Positions 54,829 through 64,000 of a stretch of 64,000 nt of DNA are shown in pieces. Numbering within the stretch: position 1 is the stretch's first letter; each line of letters begins with the position of its first letter. Source of the stretch: Flectonema sp. DT1601 (Eukaryota; Euglenozoa; Diplonemea; Diplonemida; Diplonemidae); contig OZ025852.1 in NCBI GenBank assembly GCA_964019425.1, positions 123,501 to 187,500 on the forward strand. The letters run 5' to 3'. The notes under the pieces are model-generated. The model had not been told where the DNA came from and made no database searches. It worked only from the letters and a program-made list of their open reading frames with translations. A program made the position numbers and the translations under genes.

Positions 54829-56926
54829 AGAGGCTCTGATCCTGAAACCCGACGTCAATACTGCTAATATGAAAAAAAAAAATAGCTGTTGAACATTGGT
54901 CTGTATGGCGGGAAAGACCACCTACAAAAGAAAAAAAAAAAAAAAAAAAAAAGGATAGTAAAAAAAAGAATAGAAATCAAAGTAACCGCAATATATGTTT
55001 TGATTTTTGATTTTTTTTTTGATTGATGTGCAGTATCAGAAAGATGGATTCTACTAAAACTGCAATACGACTATCACTACCCTATGCTTATGCATTTTTG
55101 TTGTTGTTGTGTTGTTGTGGCTACGTAAATTGTGGAAGGTGGTTCCCATGTTGATGGACCATTCCATTTTCATGTTATTAAAAAACAGAAAAATAAGAAC
55201 CGTTTTAGTCGAATTTCCCTCACATTAATGAGGGGATATTCCTTTTTTTTTTTTTTTTTTTTTTAAATAAAAACAAACAAAATAAATAAAAAAGGACTTC
55301 GGAGAATAGTAACTTAAACTGTTTCCCCGCGCAACTAGTGCACAATTAGCCTTTTCCGTTTTGCTTATGTACCGTCAACCTATCTAAAAAAAAACTAAAA
55401 AACAAATTTAACATGTTCTCAAATTATTTTAACTTTTTTTTTTTTAAAAAAAAACCGGCCTCGGGACATAACCGTGCTACCTGGGCAGTAATATAAGGCA
55501 AAAGAACTACTAACACATCAAGACGTGATTTTGTATTGCCAAAAAAAAAAAGGAGAATAAAAAAATAACAGGGGGAAAAAAATTAATGAGAGGGGAAGAA
55601 AATTTTGGCTTTTACAAAAAAAAAAGCATTTTTGTTTTTTCTGTTTTTTCTGTGCCACGATAATCGTGATTGAGTTTGCCAATAGTTCCTTTCATTTTAT
55701 TTTTTTTTTTAAATCTCATGTACAAGGGCTTATTAGCAGGGAAAAAAAAATAATTGACCTTACCGTATCTAGAAACGGAGGTTCCTTTTGTACTACCCTC
55801 GACATACACCGCCCCGAGGAAGTCTCTCCATGATCCGGTTCGAATGGATCTGCTGGAATTTTTTACCCGACTCAGGTTGGTATGAAAACGGTAGTCTTTT
55901 AAAAAGGTATTTTTGTCTCCTTCCTACCCAGTCAAAGACTCAATGAGAAAAGACCTACCACGCACACCGAACACCAGAGCTCCTTCAGGTATCTGATGCA
56001 TAAAGTGCCTCTCTGCAAGCTTGTCGCTAGAATTGCACTTTCATAGCTTCAGTTCTACGATTGAGGAGGGAACGGGAAAAAAAAGAAAGCACTGTTTTTT
56101 TTTTTTTTTTTTTTTCCAAAGAAAAAAAAAGAATTGTTCGATTTATCCACAACCCCAACAAGAAAAGGTCGAAATTGAGTCTTGCTGTTGTTAGTTTGTT
56201 GGAAGGGAGGAGGAGGGGGAAAAAAATTGAAAATGAATGAATGAAAAAAAAACTGTAAAACGACCAAAAGCGTAACAGTGGGAAATGGCACCCGCAGACG
56301 AGTGATTCGTTGAAGGACAGCGCAAAATATCTGTTCGTCGCATCTCACCACCACCCAACAATGTGAGAAAGAAGAATAATAAAAAAAAGGAAGAGTAAAG
56401 ACACCATCTACGGAAGGTAACAAGAAACGAAAAATTCAAGAAAATTACTAACCTAAACCGATGAAAGCATAAATAGAGCATCGAAGTCAAAGAAAGAACT
56501 TAAAAAAAAAAAAAACGAAAACCTTTCACAGCTGGACATAAGGCGAATAGTTGAAAGGCCGTTTTCTTCTTTTTTTTTTTAAAAGGGATAACAGCGGGTA
56601 CCATATTGTTAGAAATAGGTTATCAACTGTTTCAGAATTTTTAAAAAATATAAAAAAATAAAATAAAAAAGAGGTAACATAATATATAAATGAATAAGGG
56701 AACTATTCGTTAACATAAATCACAAATGTTACATTCCTCACTTCGTTTCGTTGTCCTGCCTATCAGATTCTTCTCCATCGAGAAGGGTACACAAGATTCA
56801 CACGACTAATCATAAAAAAGATGATTGTTTTTTTTTGGGAACCTTTTTTTTTTTTTTCCAACCCTTCATTTCTTAACAGAACTACAGAAGGTGAGGTATT
56901 GAATGCAAAGCATAAATAAAACCACA

Positions 56927-56957
<31 letters not shown>

Positions 56958-57007
56958 CGAATGCAATTTTTTTTGCTAAAACAACACAGGCCTTGAAATA
57001 ATATTTT
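53558..57007. other. gene-free AT-rich flank
   Basis: No supported gene in 3.4 kb. It includes about 34 T at 54794-54827. A mixed-composition patch at about 55790-56050 has no sustained frame. Confidence 0.6.
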
Positions 57008-57037
57008 CGGGGGTCTCCGGGTGACCCCCGGGCCCGC
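57008..57037. other. GC-rich hairpin in AT-rich DNA
   Basis: An isolated block of almost pure G+C. It forms a perfect 8-bp stem, CGGGGGTC (57008-57015) with GACCCCCG (57023-57030), and a 7-base loop, followed by GGCCCGC. Role unknown. It could be an RNA structure, a termination signal or an element end. Confidence 0.7.
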
Positions 57038-57870
57038 AAAAAAGAAAAAGAGAAAAAAATTCCAAAGCCCGTGTATTTTTTTACAATCGGAAATTTTTGG
57101 CAAAGTGTTTGAAAAGAAACTTGCCCCATAATATGTTTAAACATTTATAAAAATAAAACAAAATAAAATAAAAAGAAACTCCATAAGTGTGTACGTTCAC
57201 AATGGAATAACAAAACAAACAAATTTTTTTTTCTTTTCCTAAAATCTACATAGCTTGCACAGGAGGGAAAGTAATGGAAGGTATGAGAAAACCATGCTTA
57301 CTGTGTGCAGAGACAGGTAAGTTATAAAAAAAAAAACTAAAACTTTAAAAAAAAATCAAATTAAATCGCAACCTTAAAGTCCATTAAAGCGAGCCGAGAG
57401 GGGAAGCCGAGAGAGAGAGAGATAGTTGTTTGAATTTATTTATAATGATATAAAGCTTTATTATTTAAACATCTATAGGTTATGAGACAGTGACCAATGA
57501 GAAGAAACCGAGGGAGAGTGAGGAAAAGGTCGTATTAATTATTTTATTTATTTTTTTCTTTTTCTTTCTTTTTTTTCCCAGAGAGCACATCAGGGGATAG
57601 AACACAACAATTTTTTTTATATTAAAGAAAAAATAATTAAAAAAAAAATAAAAATTTCAAAATAATGTATTTATTTGCTTAAGCAATCCCATAATTCAAA
57701 AAAAAAAGTTTTTTTTTTTTTTTTTAATCTTTTTTTCTTCCACAAAATCGACAAACAAAAAACCAAAGTTAGTCAGCGAGTCCAACTAGTCTCGTCAAGT
57801 ACCAGATAAGTGGACACTTGTAAGGTATCAAGTCATATACTGCGGTAGTAAATTGAATCTCGAGAGAACT
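57038..57870. other. gene-free AT-rich flank
   Basis: No supported gene. The string GAAATTTTTGGC shortly after the hairpin resembles an Sm-type site but has no wider context. Confidence 0.6.
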
Positions 57871-57925
57871 CATTTATATATTTATTTTACGAAGCCTAGG
57901 AAGCTCAACAGGGATGATGGTTAAT
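57871..57925 (+). repeat. dispersed repeat family E, copy 2
   Basis: Contains TTTACGAAGCCTAGGA directly followed by AGCTCAACAGGG, which are separated by an insertion in copy 1 (11260-11325). Confidence 0.6.
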
Positions 57926-58287
57926 ATCGAAAGAACTAGTTTAGTTAGCAAACTAGTCGCTACGCAGAGTTTGAAAACAAAAAAAAAAAAAAAAAAAAGT
58001 TAAATAGCAACTCTTACAAAATTTGAGAGAATTAAAAACGATAAGAGGAAGAAAAAAAAAAAAAAAAAAAAATTAAAAAAAAAATTAAGAACACAATTGA
58101 ATATTCCTATTTTATTTATTTATTTATTTTTTTTTGTTTATTTCTTTTTAAAGAACATTGAGATACAATGCTCTACGAAAATATATTTTTAAAAAAAAAA
58201 ATTCCCATTCATTACCAGAACATAAGCCCATGACGTATTTTACAGTAAGACCGGCCCTTATTTGAACTGGTAATTGAAGGCAGGGGG

Positions 58288-58323
<36 letters not shown>

Positions 58324-59421
58324 AGAGAGAAAATATTTTCTGCACATCAAACATATGAGCAATAATCGAAAGCGCAAATACAAAAAAAGGGGGAAGAGAA
58401 AATGAGTGTTGATTGCTTAATTTTTTGTACAACACAAACAATCAGAATCACGTAAATAGTTGAACGACATCTGTTAAGGGCTAAGGATACTTGTTGGCAA
58501 AACACTTCTAGTCACTGAGTGATGAACCAACGTTTTTTTTTTTTTTTTTAATTACACACATAGACTGTGTCTTACTTGCTAATTTTCAACAAAATACGAA
58601 CTTCGGTCTTCCTCTTTAAAAGGCAAGTGACAACTAACTAATGCATGATTAGGTCTGAGAATGTTTTCGAATAACTGTTCCCAAAGAGGGAAAATTAAAA
58701 TAGTACTTCAGCAGACAAAACGTTTTTTTTTTTTTTTTTTTTTTTTAAAGGATTCCCCTCTTCGAAGGGAAGGAAGAAAAAAAAAAAAAAGATTTTAAGA
58801 ATTTTAAGAATTTAAAAAAAAACTCACATAGCAGGAAATCTGGAAAAAAAAGAAGGAAAAAAAAAAGCAAGAGGGGGAAAACGTAACCGCATCCAGAGAA
58901 TTGTAGATGTGTATCACGGTAAATAACGAATAAATGGTCACCTTTGACATCGCTAAACGTAAAGCAAGCAAGAAAATTCAGCAGCTCTTCTCAGGCATCT
59001 TTTTTATAAAATTTATATAAAATAAAATAAAAAAAGATTCCCCAAAAAGGGAGAAAAAACAAGCAGCCAAAAAAAAAAAAAAAAAAAAAAAATGAAAGGT
59101 ACACATAAATTTCGATCTTTCTTTTTTTTTTTTCCTTTCTTAGATATTTCACTGTTTTTTTTTTTTTTTTTGGTCACCTCATTCATAGGGTATCCAGTGC
59201 AATATATAAGTTAAAAACAACTATAGTCAGAGCAATTACAAAATTGCACCATGTAAGTAAATCAGTAAATGTGGAGGAGTAAAAAGACTAACACACTAAC
59301 CGTGGCGGTATTAAGTAACGCACCTTGACAGAGAGTGGGAAGCAAGGGAGAGAGAAAAATGAAGGGATCTCTTCTAAAAACATAAAGTTGACATGATAAT
59401 TTTTTTTATACTGTATTGACG

Positions 59422-59457
<36 letters not shown>

Positions 59458-60007
59458 ACACCAAAAGAAACAAAGAAAGAATGAAAGAAAAAAAAACAAG
59501 TTGTGTGATGCACGAAAATCCGAAATACAGTACTTTGATTGCCAAAAGAAAAAGGGTATTACGAATGTTCGATTCAACATTTGTTTCTTTCTTCTCCTCT
59601 TTACAAAAACATGTATAAAAACAAAAAAAGAACATACGTTAAGAAAACATGAAAGCGAAAACAAAGACAGATGACAGGGAAGAGCTGAATTGTTATTTCT
59701 TTTTGAGGTTTTCCACTCCGAAAGGGCAACCAAAAGAACTGATTCTGAACTGTCAACGGCAGCATGGCACACGATTGCAAAACAAATTACCTCTGGAGGC
59801 CACATGAACATAGTTCAGTACCTTATGCCAATGTTACCGTAAACAGTCGTCCATAACTCATGAGTATGTACACAAATTAAAAAACCGATCTGTAAAGGAA
59901 ACCAACCTGCAAGTGGTTTAAAATCCTCAGGATAGGAGGGGCGGCCTAGTAGTCTATACGAAATCGAAAGAAAGGTTGTCTAAAAGCGAGCAAGCATAAT
60001 TGAAATG
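57926..60007. other. gene-free AT-rich flank
   Basis: No supported gene. A minus-strand stretch at about 59690-59811 is open with mixed composition (starting MFMWPPEVICFAIVCHAAVD) but runs into Phe/Lys artefacts and has no recognisable motif. Confidence 0.55.
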
Positions 60008-60185
60008 GGTATTGCGCATTTACTTCACAACGTATAAAGCCTAAAAAACAAAAACAAAAAAGTAAACCCGCATTTACGGTCAACACAGCAAGAAAAAAAA
60101 AAAACGAAGAGGCACTTGCCACTACCGCCTACTACGTCCAACTTCCCCAAACTTTCTTCTGCTATAAATATAAAACAAAATACCT
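60008..60185 (+). repeat. dispersed repeat family D, copy 2
   Basis: GGTATTGCGCATTTACTTC, then CCTAAAAAACAAAA, AACCCGCATTTACGGTCAAC and CAGCAAGAAAAA, in the same order as the copy at 30287 inside the gene array. Confidence 0.8.
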
Positions 60186-60800
60186 ACTTAGATTAATCTT
60201 TAGATAGCATCTCCTGGGATTGAAAACAAAATCACTGGGAGTGAATCACAACTCGGTGTTTAGATTTCTCTAAATTTACTGAGAACACGGACCTTCGAGG
60301 CAACAAATTAAGAAGGGTTGCCTTTTAAATTGCAGGGGTCAATGAACCACTTACCTTAATGGGAAGAAAGAGTGATATGTGGACGATGTAACATATAAAC
60401 AGTTATGAAACTATGAAGGATTCAAGGAAGAAAAGGTTTTTTAAAAAAAAAATAAAACAAAAAAATTCTGTAGCCGCAATCCTGACATAAGCCGATTTTC
60501 AGCAATCCATTTATTTTTATTTTTTTTTATTTTTTTTTTTTTTTTTTGTTTCCCCAATCCATCTTGCAAGATATGGAATGACAATTTTAATATAAAAAAA
60601 AAAAAAATTTTTTTTTGTGATTTGTACGCAAGAACAGTATACAACAAAATGAAAAAGAAAAGGCAGATAATCTTCTGCTAAAAAGAAAATTCTCCGTTTT
60701 TTTTTTTTTTTTTTCCTCATTCAAATTACCTAAAAGCAAGGTCTAGCAAAGAAACTTCAAAGGGCCACTAGTACCTCACCTCTCTCATGAATAAGATTAA

Positions 60801-60853
<53 letters not shown>

Positions 60854-61307
60854 GCAAGACAGAGAGTTAGTATATGTGTTTGTTATAAGCAAAGCAACTA
60901 AAGATGTAAAAAAAAAAAAAAAAAAACGCATTGTAGTGGAGAATACATTTCTTCAGGCCTTAATCCCACCTGACAATCATAAGTTGTGGGGGACTAGATC
61001 AGAAAGTTAGGCAGCTTCAAACGAATATTTGGATATATTAAAAAGAGGGGGAAAAAAAAAGAAAAAAAAAGCGAAAAAGAAGCCAGTATGCTATTCAGTA
61101 TTGACTCCTTAAGCGATAACCAATGAAAGGAGAGATATTTTGTAAAATAATTTCTTTTTTATTAAAAAACGAGGGGGGAACTTTGATACGATACGAAAAG
61201 ATGGGGGGGGGGGGGGGGGGAAAAAAAGAAAAGAATAGCAGCAGTTACATAAGATGACTACCTTTACCTGTATCCAAAATTGAATTTTTTGAAATTTTTT
61301 TTTTTAA
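60186..61307. other. gene-free AT-rich flank
   Basis: No supported gene. It holds about 40 A near 60808-60848 and an 18-G run at 61203-61220. Confidence 0.65.
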
Positions 61308-61385
61308 ACCTACAACCCCGTTGTTCGGTAGAAAAAGAATTGTGGCATGAACCTAACTTAATTCCTTTATTAGGAATTTTGTACC
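61308..61385 (+). repeat. dispersed repeat family B, copy 3
   Basis: ACCTACAACCCCG, then TTGTTCGGTAGAAAAAGAAT and a TTCCTTTATTAGGA-like 3' part ending at GTAC. It aligns along its length with copy 1 in reverse orientation at 16751-16832. Confidence 0.75.
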
Positions 61386-62321
61386 AGTTTCCCACACATA
61401 AAACAAAAGTGTAAAAGGTAAATTTTAAAAAATAAATAAATAAATAAATAAATGAAGTGTTCTGTCCCCATCGCTATTTAATAGAAACTGGGATACTTGA
61501 TTTTTGTTGTGCTCTTTTTTTTTTTTTTTTTTTTTCTTTCTTTCTTTCTTTCTTTCTCTACAATCTCGTAACAATTACAAATGCTTTCGGGGGGGGTCAT
61601 TTTTTTTTCATTGTTCCTTCCGCTGTAATTCGTACGTCGCTAATGTAACAAAGCAAAGCCACACAGCTTTGTTATATATTTTTGGGAACCCCCCAGCTTG
61701 ATTATTATTATTATTATTGTTTTTTTTTTTTTTTTTACGTTTGACATATTCAATTCGTAGGGCAATAAGCACTGCTGATCTCAGTAAACGTGAAAGAAGC
61801 AGCGCACTAAAGCAAAAGGGGGAAAAATTTTTTTTTTTTTTGCCTTGAAGTGAACATAAAAGGATTGGTTGCCCAAGACGAACAGTGATTAATACTAGAA
61901 GAGGAGAAAAAAAAAAGAAAGAGAAAAAAAAAAAAAAAAAAATTAAAAATATTCTCCTCATCTTGCAAGAAAACACTCTACGCTCAGTTAAATGCTAAAA
62001 AAAAAAAAAAAAAAACTTGAGGTACTATTGGTATAGGTTGAAAAAGGAAAACTGAAAGAACACCTTAAGAAGAAGCATATTACGGCAATAAACATGCACT
62101 TTTGCTGTTTTTTTGACGATAAACATGCACTTCATCACTTGACTGCCAGCTGCTGGGAGAGGGGAGAAGAGATGATCTTCATGCAGTACTGACGAAGATG
62201 ACCTTCCTCTACACCACCATTTTTTTTTTTTGTTTTGTTTTGTTTTGTTTGTTTGAAAAGATTTCGATGCATCCAATATGAGTATCACTGTATAAATAAA
62301 TACCGAACGAAGGGGAAAATT

Positions 62322-62352
<31 letters not shown>

Positions 62353-62788
62353 GAAGTCTTAACACGCTGAAAAGGGAAAACTAAAAAGAACGCATCAACG
62401 AAAGTGAATTTGAACAAAACATTTTGTTTTGACTAACCACCGTTGATTGATGTTCGGTTGCTGAAGGCTTCCCAGCCTTAAAACCAAAGACCTCCTCAAA
62501 TAGAAGTGATAAGTGAAAAGAAACGGTAATCGTACCCACAGGGGTGACCAAGTACTTTTACCGAAATCTTCTTTTTATATTATTGCATACAACAGAATTG
62601 CAAACCAAAGTTGAAAGAAACATTCTCTAGAAAGGTTTCCAACATCAGTAGTGAAGCAACCCTTGTTTGTCTGCTTTAAGTGTTACATTATATAGGCCTT
62701 CCATGGTGAACGAAACCACCCTGAAAAATTAAAGTTTTTGAAAAGCCAAAGAAGACGCTTGCAATATTTGTATAAAAGGATTGAAAGA
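61386..62788. other. gene-free AT-rich flank
   Basis: No supported gene. It contains TTTC, AAAT and TTA short tandem repeats and many homopolymers. A direct repeat (ATAAACATGCACTT) occurs at about 62088 and 62119. Confidence 0.6.
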
Positions 62789-62820
62789 GGGTGAAACTTT
62801 GACAATGTAAAAACAGTAAT
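62789..62820 (+). repeat. dispersed repeat family C, short copy
   Basis: GGGTGAAACTTTGACAATGT followed by AAAAACAGTAAT, the 5' end of family C only. Confidence 0.75.
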
Positions 62821-62952
62821 ACGGATTGAAAGGGGGGAAAAGGGGGAAGAAAGAAAAAAACTGGCTTTGGCACCGGGCTAAGGGGTAACTTGAAACTAGG
62901 GTGGGACAGAGATAAGACCTATGTCAAACAGTACCAGGCTGAGTGTGGATGG

Positions 62953-62996
<44 letters not shown>

Positions 62997-63207
62997 CTTG
63001 ACAAGCTTTTACAGAAATTGCATCAAACATCGAGTACAAAATCACAACCTCATATATAGTAATAAAATGATGCTTGACCTTAGTAAGGATTTAGTTAACA
63101 TCTTGTTCTTACCAAGGAATAATGCGAGTCTCGCTTACTGCGCACATCATGATCATTTCACGATGCAACAAAAAAAAAAAAAAAAAAAAAATGAAAAAAA
63201 AAAAGAA
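62821..63207. other. gene-free AT-rich flank
   Basis: Holds a run of about 41 T (62956-62996). The mixed-composition stretch between it and the next A run is short, and no gene is supported. Confidence 0.6.
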
Positions 63208-63237
63208 AAGGGAAGGGAAGGGAAGGGAAGGGAAGGG
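63208..63237 (+). repeat. (GGGAA)n short tandem repeat
   Basis: About six GGGAA units abutting the start of a family C copy. Confidence 0.9.
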
Positions 63238-63346
63238 GTGAAACTTTGACAATGTAAAAACAGTAACAACTTTAGGGTATTAAAAACAAAATTAATATCA
63301 AGTACTTGACTGAAAAATATTTGTAGTTGTTAATCAAAGTAAATTA
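63238..63346 (+). repeat. dispersed repeat family C, longest copy
   Basis: GGTGAAACTTTGACAATGTA, AACAACTTTAGGGTATTAAA, then ATCAAGTACTTGACTGAAAA and TTAATCAAAGTAAATTA. It combines the 5' half seen at 5629 with the 3' half seen at 9533, so it approximates the full unit (about 110 bp). Confidence 0.85.
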
Positions 63347-63682
63347 CGTTTAGAAAAAAGAAAACATAAAAAGAGTAAAAACAAGGTGGGTGACCTGGAG
63401 ACGTCGATGATATAGGCCCGAAGAACATACTGAACTTGGACATTGCAAAGAACAAAATAATTTCTTTTTTTTTTTTTTTTTTTTTTTTTCTACGAGTAAG
63501 TCTACAAAACCTATAAGGAAATATAAGATAATCATAACAAAAACAACAACAAAAAATTATCAGTCCAAAAAAAAAAAAAAATTGCGACTGAAAAAAAAAA
63601 ATTGACTGAAAAACAACCATTTTCTCACTGCCTGAGCAAGGTTGCACAATATGATATTTTCTGCTCGATTTTTTCATTTTTT
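63347..63682. other. gene-free AT-rich flank
   Basis: No supported gene. A run of about 28 T lies near 63462-63489. Confidence 0.6.
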
Positions 63683-64000
63683 TAGAATCGGGGAGGTCGC
63701 TATCTGTCTAAGTAGACATGCTATAAGGAGATTAACGTTTCTTGTGCAGAATTTCGAGATAGCTCCTTAAATCAACTTCGTCGATTACTCCGCCAAGTTC
63801 GTCCACAACCCAATTGAGGGAGTTCAGCAGGACAACAATCAGAAGAATAAGAAGACCAATAGATACAGACACGTGGTAAAGGACTACGGGATTCTAAGGA
63901 CCACCAATAGAAGAGGTATGACCTTGACATTGGACGCTCTGCACATCGCTACAATTTGAGAGGTGAAATAAGCGATGTGAAATCTCTTTTTGAAGTTTGC
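63683..64000. other. coding-like fragment at window edge, strand uncertain
   Basis: The last 320 bases lose the homopolymer character and read as open, mixed-composition protein in pieces on both strands. Plus: about 62 codons after a stop, containing INFVDYSAKFVHNPIEGVQQ and ending TLTLDALHIATI. Minus: entering from the right edge, a frame with NFKKRFHIAYFTSQIVAMC, which stops, then another containing SLNWVVDELGGVIDEVDLRS before TAA. The plus ending loosely resembles the tail of a GIY-YIG-type nuclease of retroelements. The minus pieces could be the end of the next array gene joined by an intron or frameshift. I cannot decide between them. Confidence 0.35.

Noticed and set aside
57085..57100. 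AATTTTTGG string as an Sm site of a spliced-leader or snRNA gene
   Set aside because: No stem-loop arrangement or donor sequence of a spliced-leader RNA around it. T-rich DNA gives such strings often.
1..64000. CRISPR arrays, bacterial operons, ribosome-binding sites
   Set aside because: Introns, gene families and poly(A)/poly(T) structure are eukaryotic, and no regularly spaced repeats of CRISPR type are present.

Overview
This is a window of eukaryotic nuclear DNA, very probably from a flagellated protist. The base composition is AT-rich, with poly(A)/poly(T) runs of 10-40 bases scattered through all non-coding sequence. Genes use the standard code (TAA, TAG and TGA stops) and are interrupted by short introns (60-201 nt) starting GTATGT, GTATGC, GTATGG or GTGTGC and ending AG. 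Three gene calls (BBS1, CFAP96 and an SFI1-like protein) imply a cilium or flagellum.

Layout: about 1-22.6 kb holds no gene I can support. From 22.6 to 51.2 kb, at least 14 genes lie head-to-tail on the minus strand. From about 51.2 kb to the end there is again no supported gene. A one-strand gene cluster between long repeat-bearing gene-poor stretches recalls Euglenozoa (the diplonemid style of genome, with both polycistronic clusters and GT-AG introns). That placement is inference: I found no spliced-leader gene.

In transcription order the array encodes: an OTUD6-like deubiquitinase; ER glucosidase II alpha (4 exons); prohibitin-2 (2 exons); BBS1 (2 exons); two unrecognised proteins; a poly-Q protein that probably joins by splicing to an acidic heptad-repeat tail; an unresolved small multi-exon gene; an SFI1-like protein; RNA polymerase subunit RPB6 (3 exons); an unrecognised two-exon protein; a coiled-coil protein; a PARP1-type ADP-ribosyltransferase; a PIG3-type quinone oxidoreductase with a decayed copy of its own 5' end upstream; CFAP96; and a PHO80-type cyclin. 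The functions are mixed (housekeeping plus ciliary), as expected of a co-transcribed cluster rather than a pathway operon.

I rebuilt exon joins by translating across candidate junctions; the reconstructed C-termini of BBS1, RPB6 and glucosidase II alpha match their families. Cis-introns are mostly A-rich before the acceptor, often ending AACAG, while several acceptors just upstream of start codons have a classical pyrimidine tract. The flanks carry at least five dispersed low-copy repeat families, two of which also have copies inside the array, and one complex inverted-repeat island near 1.8-2.2 kb that is unlike everything around it.
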